From: Phlyctochytrium arcticum
Lineage: Eukaryota; Chytridiomycota; Chytridiomycetes; Chytridiales; Chytridiaceae
NCBI GenBank assembly: GCA_025602905.1
Contig: JAHLKI010000004.1
Span: 1,394,905 to 1,458,904, forward strand
DNA length: 64,000 nucleotides
Direction of reading: 5' to 3'
The position numbers were made by a program, and so were the translations under genes. The notes below the pieces were generated by a model. The model had not been told where the DNA came from, made no database searches, and saw only the letters and a program-made list of their open reading frames with translations. This document shows, one piece after another, positions 33,840 through 45,533 of this stretch (the first letter of the stretch is position 1; every line of letters starts with the position of its first letter).

Positions 33840-34125
33840 CTAAAAAAAACTAGTAGTTTGTGATAATTATTTCGTTGTCTTGGTTCTTTCCATGTGAAAT
33901 GAACGAGTATCTGCGATACTGATGAATATGATATGCTTCAAAAAGCTTCATGTGACGCTCACTGCTATCTAGTGTCAGGAGAAAGTTCACCCCTGCATCA
34001 TTTAGGTAATCACATACAGACAATTCTTTGAAATGTATCTACAGGATTGTCCAAAGAGGTTTCTGTTTGTATTCAAAATGCAAGAGTGGGAGCGCTTCAA
34101 AGTCGATGCCCAGTAGAGGTGCTTC
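33840..34125. other. AT-rich spacer with a 0.1-kb direct repeat
   Basis: 34020-34128 (GAAATGTATCTACA, then TTCAAAGTCGATGCCCAGTA) recurs at 35195-35318 next to the right TIR. No gene seen. Confidence 0.5.
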
Positions 34126-34575
34126 TTAGACAGAATACACGGGAGGATAAACTTCCTTTACAGAATACACGGGACTAGAAACTTCCTTAATGATATGTTT
34201 TAACATTTTCGTTTGCGCAATCGCTCTCACTTCATCGGCTGTAAACAGATCTAGTTCCATAAATCTCTGAAAGAAACTTGTCCCTGCGGACCATCCAATC
34301 CAAAGACTATTGTTGTATAAGCGCGTTATTTGACTTTTCAAGTCTTCTTCATTCAGAGAAAACTTACCATGCGAAATATCACAACGTTGAAGTTCCTTTT
34401 CTAACTCAGCAATGACTTTCTCGATTTGTTGACTCCTTGAAGGACCTGGAATCTCAATTCCAAATTCTTTTTTGATCAATTTGGAGAAATTTGTACAAGC
34501 TTCTGTGTTGCCCTCACTATTGTATTTATCATAAGTCGCCAAAATCTCATTGTAAATTGGTGTGTCAACAATCAT
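34126..34575 (-). CDS. Hypothetical viral protein (149 aa) with C-terminal repeat
   Basis: ATG start. Central helical region (QQIEKVIAELEKELQRC). The C-terminus holds a short internal repeat (SSPVYSVKEVYPPVYSV), from duplicated CAGAATACACGGGA units at 34132-34175. No recognised domain. Confidence 0.5.
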   Translation of the reverse strand: MIVDTPIYNEILATYDKYNSEGNTEACTNFSKLIKKEFGIEIPGPSRSQQIEKVIAELEKELQRCDISHGKFSLNEEDLKSQITRLYNNSLWIGWSAGTSFFQRFMELDLFTADEVRAIAQTKMLKHIIKEVSSPVYSVKEVYPPVYSV

Positions 34576-34748
34576 TCTTGTTAGTTTTACATACTATGCA
34601 GAAAATGTATTTTTTTAATATTTTACATCAAACGCACTTTGCAAAAAACCCAATTGCGTGAGGTGGAATGAAGACAACTACCCCTGGTGCGTTTGTGCTC
34701 ATGTCAAGTTTATAACAGTGTCTCAAGGGCCTGGAATACTGAGTTAGG

Positions 34749-35084
34749 TTACTTAGACCCCTTCGCTCTTTGCACCCATTCCTGTACCATCTGTTTCCAG
34801 TTATGATGCTCAGCATAATCATCTTTATCAAAATACTTGTTCTTCAAGTCAATGCAGTGTACCACCTTCCGACACGCACGGCAACCCGGTAGGTCGAGTT
34901 GAAATTGTTTTGGTGACTCTAATCTTTCCAAGTCAGGAATTTCGCCCCAGTAGCGAAAATCATTTGGCTGATATTCTTCATTACATTCTTTGCAATAATT
35001 TCTTTCACAGGCACCACACCAACCTTCACATTCAACTGCCATTACCTCAGCACATCCGCTGCAAACATAAAGATCCACACCCAT
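34749..35084 (-). CDS. Cys-rich zinc-binding protein (RING/B-box-like)
   Basis: 111 residues. Cys pattern CSGCAEVM...CEGWCGACERNYCKEC in the first 45 residues, then a CRAC pair around residue 73: enough ligands for two zinc sites, cross-brace-like. Viral RING-type proteins often act on host ubiquitin pathways; that role is inference. Last gene before the right TIR. Confidence 0.55.
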   Translation of the reverse strand: MGVDLYVCSGCAEVMAVECEGWCGACERNYCKECNEEYQPNDFRYWGEIPDLERLESPKQFQLDLPGCRACRKVVHCIDLKNKYFDKDDYAEHHNWKQMVQEWVQRAKGSK

Positions 35085-35334
35085 TGTTAATTATTAGAGG
35101 TTGAGAGAAACTTTTTAGTAGTGCATCTAGTTAAAAGAATGTTACAATTGGACACCAGTGTAGTATCGCAGTGTATCAGAAGGAAGATCGAATTCTTTGA
35201 AATGTATCTACAAGATTGTCCAAAGAGGTAACTCGATGGAAAAGAGAATATTCTGTTTCTGTTTGTATTCCAAATGCAAGAGTGGGAACGCTTCAAAGTC
35301 GATGCCCAGTAGAGGTGCTGAGGAGAAACTTCCT

Positions 35335-36405
35335 GAAGCAGGTGAGGGTGATATGTATGTCATAGAGATTAGGGGCAGAGTTGGAAGTTTCAAGTAGACC
35401 CCAATATTTTGTGTGGGGTGAAAGAATTGTGAAATATGAGAAGCAACTCTGCCCCAAGTTTGCCCCTACAATTTCGTGTGGGGAAAGAAAATGGAGTTTT
35501 GGAAACGAGTGGGGAAAGAGATTGAAGAGATTTGGGGCAGAGTTGAGCTGTAATTTTGTGCTATAAGGAATTCCTGTATTCTGAGGTGGTGGCGAGCTGA
35601 CCACCCATTAAAAAAAAATAGATTAATTCAAAATTAACATCAACTCTGTCCCAAATAAAAGAAACACTGTTCCCCACTCATTTCTAAAACTGCATTTTGC
35701 TTCCCCACACGAAAAGGCTTGGGGCAAAGTTGGGGCAAAGTTGGACATCAACTCTGCCCCAATTTGAAAAATTTGTTAAGGGAAGCAAAACCTTGGGGCA
35801 GAGTTTGGGGCAGAGTTTCCCCACTCGATTGGATTGGATTGGAGAGAGAGGTAGAGAGATGATCATAGTACAATGTATAGCTAAGTCCCATGTGTCATGT
35901 GTAGCAGTACGAGTCAAAAATGTTGGTGGTGGTTTGACCACCAAGTTCGAAAATTCATAAAAGAGGTAAATGTGGGAAATTGGGACAAGAGGTAACATGC
36001 CAGATTCAGAATAAAACGGTCGCCACTTTATTAGAGTATTACGAGTAAGCTTATAGGTGTATTCACGATGCATGGGAGAAGCTAATACGAGACAATAGAA
36101 TCGATAGTAGTGTCAGGCCATTTCATATGAATCATATCGATAGTTTTTTGAGCAGTATGACCATGTAACAGTACTGCAAGCTTGAATGCCGTTCGGGGAT
36201 CCTATGGATAGGTTTGCTTGCAGGCCCGCTCGCGCTGCCCACTATTGGTTCTTGAATTTGGCACTATTGGTTCTTCCTCTTTCCCACTATTGGGTCTGAA
36301 ATAGTGCCCTTTCCACTATTGGTTCCTGGATAGTACTTTCCCACTATTGGGTCTGTTGTAGTGTAGAACCTATAGTGGTGCCACTATAGGGTCTGCACTA
36401 TAACA
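35335..36405 (-). repeat. Right terminal inverted repeat of viral element A
   Basis: Inverted match of 12389-13461. The outer end carries CACTATTGG-type units and a decayed palindrome centred at 36379/36380 (three mismatches in the 24-bp arms). Homology stops at 36405, 26 bp before the primase ATG. Confidence 0.9.
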
Positions 36406-36430
36406 AGTAGTATCGATCAAAAACACCAAG

Positions 36431-38829
36431 ATGACAAACAGATCAATCAAGCAGTTGAGCACTATTCCATTTGAACCTCAAAAGCCAATGTTCTTCCGCA
36501 AAGACCAGTTAGGTAATGATCAAGTTTTGGAATGGAAGTTGGATGAATATCTTGCAAAACAGGGCGAATATCCGTATCTTTCTGAATTTGTTGGTAAACT
36601 TGATGAACATTCTCCTATTTGCGCCTTTGTCGATTGTGATACTGAGGTGGTGAAGGATTGTCCGACTGATGAAGAAGAAGAAGAGGTTCGACAATTTGTG
36701 ATACAGGCATTCAAGAATAGGTTGTATAATAAGGAATCTGAATATTCCCTGGTTTTCGCATTCCGTGACAAAAATGACTTGGCGGTCAAGAAGAAGAAGA
36801 GCGGCCATAAGATCTCTTGGCGCATCTTTTCTAATCTCGTCACCACTCGTGCCGAGATCACTAAGTACTTTCCAACTGAGAACTTGCCGGAATACTTGAA
36901 AGATTTCAAAGGACCTCTTTTTGATGTATCGGTTTATCAGAATATGCGCAAAATGTGTTTTGTAGACAAGCAAAAGTCTCCATCTGATTCTCGTATTCTG
37001 CAAAGAGTTGATGATGAATCACTCGACAAGTTTTTGATTCAGAATATTCAACCTGATTTCAACAAGGCGGTGTGGAATCTTGATGATCATATGCATGTTG
37101 AATCGTCTTCATCAGTCACATCTTCAGTCAAGAAGGAGGAGAAGGACGGGTATAAAGCTTTGGAAAAGAATGTGCAATTCCCAATTCTTGATGCATATTT
37201 TGATATAGAGACTACATGGGACAGTTTCCGCAATGGGGATTCTATTAAAGTCATTCCTGATTGAAAAAAGATGCCTTGTGAATCCTCGAAAGGAACACTC
37301 TGACTCGAAACATTCGTGTGTGTTTGTCAATGAGAATACGGTGACTTTGTCTTGATTCTCCTGTAAATCTAAGGCCGTTCGGGCACCAAAGAAACAGCAG
37401 ATCATCAAGGATATTCTGTCTAGATACAATATGTACACCGAAAACTATGATTCGGAAGATGATGTATCTGAAGACTTTACCTTGGTGAATATGGAAACTG
37501 AAGACAGTGAAGATGAAGAATTATTTTGTGTCAAAGCTCAGGCTATATACAGTACAAAAAGGACAAGTCTCATTTGATTCATTATTTGAACAAATACTTT
37601 GCCAAGATTACACATGAAAAGTCCGCATTATATTGCTTCAGAAGTAGCCCAAAGGACAAGTGGATCATTCGAAATTTTACCAATACTTTCAGCTCAACGA
37701 TTCATTTGACAATTAAGGCAAAATGGAAAGGTGAGAAAAAGCAGTCCCCCTTATGGAGATTTGGTCGAAAACAAAGGAACTACTCACTTTTCAGCATATT
37801 GTAATGGATCCGCGTTATGTTGGTGACAAACCCGGGCTAGAGTTGAATATGTTTCGCGGATTCAAGGCAAAACTACTTTATTCATATGATCCTGAACTCA
37901 TAGAACCATTTCGTCATCATATGTATGAAGTTCTTTTCAATAGCAAAGATGAACAAATGGAATATGGTGAGAAATGGCTAGCCTCTATATTTCAGAAACC
38001 ATATAACAAAACTGGAGTCTCGCCCGTTCATCATGGTAATCAAGGGGCAGGTAAGAATATGGTATGGGACTTTATTGGGAAACAAATCGTTGGAATGGAT
38101 CACTATTTATATGTCAATAGTGTGGACGACTTGACTGGTCATTTTACAGGTTTTTGTACTGGAAAAATCCTCACTTGTGGTGATGAAGTGTTGTGGTCGA
38201 AAGGACACAAAAACAACAACATTATGAAGTCTAAAATCACACAAGATATTCAAAAACTAGAGACTAAAGGTGTGGATGCGGTGATGATTGCTGACTTCAA
38301 CAACTATGTAAACCTCTCTAATGAAGATGATTGTGTTCGCGTGGAGGCATCGGATCGGCGGTACTGGGTGAATCGAACTTGTGATAAATATATAGGGAAT
38401 CGAGAATATTTCATAGCTGTGGGAAAAACGTTGACTGACAAAACCGCAAATCATTATTACACCTATCTCATGTCATTGGACTTGTCCAATTTTGAAATTC
38501 GCAATATTCCCTTTACACAGGCAAAACAAGATATGAAAGTCTATGCCATGACAGCACTTGAAATGTTTGCCAAGGAGTTCAAAGAGGGGTCTGTTCGTAC
38601 AGATGTTGCCGGCGAGTACTTTGAAACTGGTGGATTGTATGAGACGACAATGGATCATCTATTCAATCAGTACTTGCGATTCATTGAGGGAAGGAATGCG
38701 GGTGGTGTGCAAAGTACTTTATCAAAGATTAGATTCTCAAGAAAGATTCGGAATCTTTTGAATATCAGAAACTGTGGTAAGGATAGACATAAAGGTACCC
38801 CTATCATATTGAGTTTAGTAGATGTTTAG
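36431..38829 (+). pseudogene. Primase (AEP) - SF3 helicase replication protein, broken in the middle
   Basis: N-terminal ORF 36431-37264 (277 codons) has AEP primase features: FVDCDTE (Asp68/Asp70) and SGHKISWRIF. Then about 490 bp with several stops and frame changes. ORF 37753-38829 (358 codons) is an SF3 helicase of the DUF5906/D5 type: Walker A GNQGAGKN (about 95-102), Walker B KILTCGDEVLW (about 138-148), then VEASDRRYWV (arginine-finger region). It would prime and unwind viral DNA. ATG at 36431 lies 26 bp from the TIR edge. The order primase-SF3 is usual for Polinton-like viruses, virophages and giant viruses. Confidence 0.8.
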
Positions 38830-38869
38830 AATATTCGTGTGGGGAACATCTGTGTATTCCACAGTCGAA

Positions 38870-39115
38870 ATATTGTTAGCATGAAGCAATACACAGATTA
38901 CACAGATACACAGATACACAGATGTTTTTTGGTTACTTTGTAAAAATACTTGTTTAATTTGACACTTTTTTTTGTATTAAAGTGAAAAACATCTGTGTAA
39001 TCTGTGTAAAGTGTGTATTGTAGTGAAATATCGTTAACAGAGTGCAAAAAACGATACACAGATGAATACACAGATGCAAAAAACCAGATTCTATCTGTGT
39101 ATTCTCACACCCACA
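38870..39115. repeat. ACACAGAT/ATCTGTGT repeat cluster, possible origin
   Basis: At least ten copies of ACACAGAT or its complement in both orientations, around an AT-rich centre with runs of T. It directly follows the SF3 helicase gene. A replication origin or initiator-binding site is a reasonable inference. Confidence 0.5.
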
Positions 39116-39139
39116 CAAACAAAAACCGAAAAAGACCCG

Positions 39140-39315
39140 TATCATTGTTGAGACGGATCACCCTTAAATGACACTCAAATATTCAAATATTCTCCAAAAG
39201 TCTCGCGCGGGACATTTGAATATTTACGGGTGGCCCAATGTCCCGCGTGAGACACAGCGAAAAAGACCCGTATCATCGTTGAGACGGATCACCCGTAAAT
39301 GACCCTCAAATGCGT
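39140..39315. promoter_or_regulatory. CG-rich palindromic promoter motif upstream of the C5 methyltransferase
   Basis: Contains GTCTCGCGCGGGAC (39200-39213), framed by inverted AATATTC/GAATATT, and the variant GTCCCGCGTGAGAC (39239-39252). Two copies of CCCGTATCAT(T/C)GTTGAGACGG flank them. Related sequence occurs at 61560-61690, upstream of the adenine methyltransferase. Probably an operator shared by the two methyltransferase genes. Confidence 0.6.
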
Positions 39316-39362
39316 CCCCCATAAAAATTCAATATCCAATCTTTACAAATAAAGGACAAAAA

Positions 39363-39803
39363 ATGCTCAAAGTAGCCACGGACTGCTCCGGCCTCAATTC
39401 TCCACTAGTAGCTTTACAAAATATGGGTGTGGAATATATTCATCAATGGAGCTCTGATATAGACCAGAATTGCCTCAATATGATAGCGGCAAACCACCAC
39501 CCAAAACAGATATTCGAAGATATCACAAAACAAGAATTCTTGGATTTGCCCGAAATAGACCTGTACGTTGCGGGATTCCCTTGTCAGCCGTATTCATCCT
39601 TGCGGCACATGGGAAAGAAAGAAGAGAAAGAGGATCATAGAAAAGATGTTGCCGCACACTGTATCGCGACGATTCTTCATACAAAACCGGCAGCATTTTT
39701 GTTGGAAAAGGTCCCCCTGCTTGTATCATATGAGAAAGGACAGACCTTTGCAAATATTCTAGCAGATTTGACAAAAACGAATGAATATAATGTACAAGTC
39801 TGA
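39363..39803 (+). pseudogene. C5-cytosine DNA methyltransferase, truncated by Helitron 2
   Basis: 146 residues with ATG. Motif I-like start (VATDCSGLNSPLVALQNMG), Asp after SSDID, and the catalytic loop GFPCQPYSSL (Cys74). The usual ENV motif reads EKV (about 115-117), an Asn to Lys change likely to impair catalysis. The protein stops after NVQV at the left end of Helitron 2, losing the target-recognition domain and motifs IX-X. No C-terminal part was found at the other Helitron border. Confidence 0.85.
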
Positions 39804-39972
39804 CCCCAGCGCTTCCGCGCTGTTGTCAAAGACACAGAAAACACAAAAGAAGAAGACAGGACAAACGGAGACAGGAGAGAAAAAACATGTAGAAATGAAC
39901 AGAAGAACAGAGGTACTAATAAGCTAGAATAAGTGGTCTAACAGTAAGTTGAGTTTTCTATAAGTTGATAAG

Positions 39973-42900
39973 TTAGGTTAAGTTGTCAAGAAGTTCAGTA
40001 AAGACAACATTATGTGTAAATGGAGGAGCGTCCTTCTCGAATAAGAGTAGGATATCAGACGAGGCCCTTACGCGGGACAAAGCCGTATAGAGCTGACCGT
40101 GTGCAAAAACAGAAGTGCGAAGATCTACAACGATCCGGTTCAGCGTCAGTCCTTGGCAACTGTGGAATGTTGAAGCATATCCCAGGCGTAAAGGGAATTG
40201 TTTCCGCTTGATGGAGTAGGTGGAGCTTGTCGGTTTGAAAATGAAAACAAATCTGGGGATAGAGTATGTGGATGCCCGGTGATTGGGATTTGGATTGGGA
40301 AGGGAAACGGTGACAGTGTGGGGGAACATGGCAAGAATCTTGACTCTAGCATTTTTGACCAAGCCGAGCTCAACAGAAATGTTACGCATCAAAGTAGCTA
40401 CCATTCCCACTTTGAAAGACAAGCAGTGACTCGGAACACCAGGAAAACGGAGTGCGAAATGTAATCCGGATTACAGATGGGATGATCATCAGCCAGGTGT
40501 TCATTTTCAACGACATCATTGAAAGAATAGTAGTGTTTGGGCTCCCCGGGGAAGGCATCAAAAAGCAAATGGTTAAATTCGTCGACGTGGATGTTAAGGC
40601 AAGAAAGAAAGGAGCATTGGGAGGGAGCGGCGGAGGTGGAAACGTCGGGTGAAAGGGATGGGAAAAGGAACTGTTTACATTCCTCTATATCATCAGTGTG
40701 GGCCAAGAAGGACAGGTCCAGATATTCGGAAGGAGAAACGCCGACATGGTCCAAAAAACGATCGAATCGTTCGTCATTTGCGGCGCGAAAGGTTTGTCGA
40801 AGGTGGGAGATTTGGAAAAGGGGCCACAAATGGGAGTTCCGCACACTCAATGCAACGACCTGAGCCCTGCCGGCATTAGGTACAACAGGAGCAATCTGAC
40901 GCCAATCGCCAACCCCAGTGAATGCGCAGCCTCCAAACGGCAAATCCAAGCCCTTGATTGATCTCATGAGGTTATCGGCGCACTCGACAACGGGCCCGAA
41001 CCCATGGGAAGTTCATCCCAAGTAATGAGCGTTGCGGCCTTCAACAGAGCTGCCCGGTTCGTCCCCAGCCCAACCGAGGAACACAAATTCCCACCAGTGT
41101 CGGCCTCGAAGGGAATCTTGAACAAAGAATGAGCGGTGCGACCCTGTTCGTAGTTCGAAGCGGCCATTGCCGTGGTAGCAACGATTAGAACAATGTGCCC
41201 AGCAGCCCGCAGATGGTTGGCGATGAGATTAAGTAGGTATGTCTTCCCGGTTCCAGCTTTGCCTTGCAGGAAATGAAGATTATTTGCGGAGCTGTCGTTC
41301 ACTCCAGTGACTATCCAATCAAAAAAATCGCGCTGCTCGCCATTCAAAGTTGGAAGGGCGAGGGAAACCTCACGCAGGAGGTCAGGCTGACGTCCCTCAA
41401 AAGCGTCTCGCCTGTTTTCCAAGTCACGAGAAACAATATTGGGTAGTGGTAGGCCGAAGTCAGTGCATGTTTGGGAGCTTGCAGCGAAGTGCTTGTTAAT
41501 GTCCAGGAGAGCGAGATTGTAGCATTTTCGAACATTTCGGTGATGCAAGTCCAGATAGTCAGCCGCCAAATCATCCTTGAAACGCATCCAGAGTGATGGA
41601 GCAGGAGCACCGTTCAAAACCAACTGTCCGTAAAGGAAGCGCAGCTGAGAAGGCAAGCGCAAATCGGCAATGGTATCCTCCATGGCCACTGTGGGTTCCG
41701 AGTCGTTGCTAAAAAGATTCAGGGCGTAGGCGGCCTCTTGGAAGGTAGGATAAATGACATTGGCAACTGTGCGAAGGTTCTCATACGAACGGCCGGGCAT
41801 AACTAAAAGTTCCCCCAATTTGGCACCAATGGTCTGAATCTTGCACACATGAGGAGATTGAGATGTACGGGTAGAGATGACCCATCGAGAGCCAGGGTGT
41901 GGGGACTCTAGATACTGGTTGTTGGAAAGCGCTTCTCCAGACCAAGGCTTGTGGGTAAACCTCTCGTAATAATCCAGATAGGTGATGTTGTCGAAAAGGT
42001 CCTCTGGCGGGCGGAATAGTAGGTAGCGAGTCAGGGAGGAAAAGGTGGAAGACTCTTTGTTAGAGCCGTACTTATAGAATTTCGCACCCGCCAAATGACA
42101 GACTAAAGTTTCAACCGCCGGAATTTTTCAAGAAACAGAAAACTGAAAAATCCGCCAAGCGCCTCAGGGGCGGAAAGGTAACGGCCATTGAGGTAATCGT
42201 CAATTTCATCAGTGGGCCTTGCGCAGTCGGATGAAATGTTGTACTTGACTCTGTCCGGGCCTTTGTATAAATATATGTACAGGTACATAAACACGTGCAC
42301 TGTGGAGGCAATTTCGATATTGACGTGGCAGTCCAATTCCAACAGAAGCAGCGGTGAGTAGGGAACGACGCAAGCGTCCGCGACAGACCGGCGACGGTAC
42401 TGAACGTACCCTCGATCGTCGACCCAGGTAACCGGATTAACAGGTTTCGGATACCCGTAGATGCATTTACCATCCCTGAGGCATCTCGAAGAATGGGAGG
42501 AACTGTGGATCATGAACTGTTTGACCTTCGCCGCGAGTAGGACACAGGCAGGGTCGGTACCTGTGGGAAGCTCAGCTGAGATGACGGAGTTGATGGAGGA
42601 GGGAGGTAGTTCGGGGTTGCACTTTAAGATGATGTGTGCGTGGGGAAGACCCCGCTTTTGGAACTCGACGACCCAGACAATGTAGACGACTTGGCCAAAG
42701 ACAGTCCGCAGAAGAGAGATGCATCTGGAAAGTCTTGATTTGAAAGCACGTACCACCAATGCAGGCTGGTCGAACGCTGTTTGGCCGGGGAGCAACTTCG
42801 AAGTAATCTCCGGCCATTTGGGGTTGGCGGTCATTGTCACAAAGAAGGAGGGAGGGCCGCATTTTTGAGCCAGAGTTAAAGCGCAGGCCACCTGGTCACT

Positions 42901-44217
42901 GCACCATTTCTGAGAGCCGTGAAAGGATTTGGGAAGGAAGAGATGTGATTCTTCCTGGGGTCCACCATCTACATCATCGTTCATAGAATGGCGATTGTTG
43001 AAGATGAAATTGAGTTTTTGGTCCTCAGTCCTGGAGAACATGTCCACCAGGTATTCGCCGGCCAGACGGCCCAACAGAGAAAAGCGCGGTTCTTGCAATA
43101 GTCTGATGCGATACCAAATAATCTGAGAAACCCCGAAGGAATTGTCCATTGTCCAGCCAGGGGTGCCATGGGGGAAGAGAATCGGGTACTGCAATGGTTC
43201 GTAATGAGAGCTCAAAATTGGCACGAATGTGGGAGTGGCATCAGAGTGCATCCATACTACAATGTTGCGATCCACCATAGTAGCCGAGTCGGGAGTGCCA
43301 ATGACAGCCGCGATTTCAGAGTTGTGAGTGTCTTCATTTAAATGAATTGAGTAATCCCGCAACATGAACGGCACGCGAAAATTGGGACACGTATGGATTG
43401 ACATCGTCCAGAAGGTTTTCAAAGACCGCCACAATGTTTGAAGGCACATTGTAGTTGCTGGTGACAGAGTAGCGCTCTTCCGCATCATACAGAAACCAAT
43501 GCATTGAATGCCCCGGAGAAGCGAGCGGTAGCGTGCGGTGGTAAACCCTCCCAGATATGCACACTGAAGAAGGACCCCGGAAATTTGCGAATTTGCCCGT
43601 AACACCGATTGCCGTGAAGGAAAAGAGGTTATTAAGGCGGCGGGACATTTGTGAGACGTTGGCGGTAGTCAGTACGTTGGCGATAGGTGGAGGATAGGGA
43701 GGGAGACGTGGAAGAGTCCACCGACCAGCGTTGCAACAGAAAGCTTTCCGTTCCGAGGACAGCAGGAAGACACCGCAGAATGAGCAGGGCAACACATTCC
43801 AGACAGCGTTGTGGCGCGAAGGTAAATGAAGTACACAATGTGCGGACCACCATTGGGGAATGCGAGCTGGAGAATGACATTGGACCTGGATGAAGTATAC
43901 TTAAAATCTGGAGGTGTGCAGTGAAGAAGATGAGTAATATTTACGTGCGCAGTAGATGTGTGGGAAGGCGCATGGATCCCGGAAGAGGAAAGCGAATGAG
44001 GAGAATGGGCGGCAAAGGCCGACGGAGGCGAAACAGAGGTTTGCAAGGAAGATGTAGACTGTAACAGAGTCAGTGATGCGCTGCAGACCGTGGGGAGGAA
44101 ACAAATACATACGGACTGAAGGACAGATGAAATCATGCGTTGTTTCTTCAAACGGCGTGTTTCGGAAGCCCTACGATGGATTTCACGGCGCTTGGCAAGG
44201 TAAGTTTGGGCGTCCAT
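39973..44217 (-). pseudogene. Helitron 2 Rep-helicase, multiply frameshifted
   Basis: Begins MDAQTYLAKRREIHRRASETRR at 44217. A Cys-rich N-terminal region (CSFCGVF, FCCNAGRW) leads into the Rep domain in 43605-42103: LPKSFHGSQKW, FVTMTANPKWPE, HUH motif GLPHAHIIL, and tyrosines in FMYLYIYLYKGPDR. The helicase follows in 42094-40964 (Walker A LQGKAGTGKTYLL, then TLITWDELPMG), 40967-40398 (FTGVGDWRQIAPV) and 40422-39973 (YASTFHSCQGLTLNR, LYTALSRVRA). At least four frame changes disrupt it. It differs strongly from the Helitron 1 protein, so the two elements are separate families. Confidence 0.85.
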
Positions 44218-44429
44218 GGTGGGGGGAGGAGGGGGGGGAAGGGGGGGCTACAGATGGATGCGGGGGAAGAAGAAGGGAGTGGCCATTATAAAGGGTTCAG
44301 GGAACAGAGAGGCCGTAACTGGACAGTTAAGCATGAAAGAAAAAATAACAGAATGAACCGCAGCGCAGATAGGTACATCGGAAAGTAAACAGCCACCCAT
44401 TCAAAATGAACATGGACGTGACAGTGAAA

Positions 44430-45410
44430 CGCTCATAAAATTAACATGGAAACAACAGCGAAACGCCCATCAAATTTATGAGACATGAAAGAAATGGCGT
44501 TGAGAAAAATGCAATATAAAGAAACAAACACGAACGCCAAGTGGGTCAATGTGTTAAGTCTTCCAAAGAATGAGGAGGAAGATAGAATTGAAGAAGGTAA
44601 TCAGATACCGGCAAACACGCGTCGCACGGTTAGTGGGAAATTGACGGAAACATCCCCCAAGTGGTAGAGAAAGATATTACAAACAGAGTGGACAGAAGCA
44701 TTCAGAAAGCAGATTTGGGTAATAAGATAAACAGCAAGGAAGAAGGAAATAAGAGGAGAGGAGCGAGATAGATAATTAGGACGAATGGAAACACAACAGA
44801 TGGTATGAAGGTCTGGGAATTGGACGACAACCATATTGAAGTTTGAAAAGGAGTAAAGAGCAGAGATAAGATCGGCAATGTATAGACGTAGTGTGTTTAT
44901 GAGAATGAAATAGTTTCGGGAAAAATGCAATAGAAATAAACATGAAAGAATGAAACGCAGCGGAGATAGGATCATCGGAAAGTAAAGAGCCACAAAACCA
45001 AAGTGAATAAGGAGAGAACGCCTAAAAGAGCCACACATTCAACGTGAATATGGAGCAAACGCCCATCAAATCAAGGGGCGTGAAGGAAATGGTGTTGGGA
45101 AAAATGCAGTAGAAAGAAACATAACAGAATGAAACGCGGCGGAGATAGGTTCATCTAAAGTAAAGAGCCACACATTCAAATCAAATCAATGGGCGTGAAG
45201 TAGTGGGGAAAAATGCAATAGAAGGAATGGAACCCGAACGCCAAGTGGGTCAATGTCATCAAAAGAATGAGGAGGAAGATAGAAATGAAGAAGGTAATCA
45301 GATACCGGCTCACACGCGTGAAGGCGTTGCAGATTTGGTGGGAAATTGACCGAAACAGCCCCCAAGTGGTAAAGAAAGAAACAACAAACAGAGTCATGAA
45401 GAAATGAAGG
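44430..45410. repeat. Promoter-region repeats of Helitron 2
   Basis: Blocks around 44480-44690 and 45190-45400 repeat each other (GCCAAGTGGGTCAATGT, AATGAGGAGGAAGATAGAA, GAAGGTAATCAGATACCGGC). A second motif (AGAATGAAACGC.GCGGAGATAGG) occurs at about 44350, 44950 and 45128. No gene seen in this region. Confidence 0.7.
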
Positions 45411-45427
45411 GGAGGGACGGAAAAAGG

Positions 45428-45435
45428 TATAAAAA
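45428..45435 (+). promoter_or_regulatory. TATA box of the Helitron 2 OB-fold gene
   Basis: TATAAAAA, 99 bp before the ATG at 45534. Same octamer as in front of the Helitron 1 counterpart (9456-9463). Confidence 0.6.
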
Positions 45436-45533
45436 GAAGGCACTGTCGGGCGGCCCTCCTAGCAAAACATCTTCAACAAAAGACAGTAACAACAATCACC
45501 GCAAAGCACCACTTGAAGCACACACAACTCGGA

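Noticed and set aside
36509..37003. Minus-strand ORF opposite the primase
   Set aside because: Shadow of the AEP domain, which has clear catalytic residues on the plus strand.
44601..45443. Minus-strand Phe/Leu-rich ORFs resembling membrane proteins
   Set aside because: They lie in the repeated promoter region of Helitron 2 and arise from AAAG-rich plus-strand DNA; no conserved motif.
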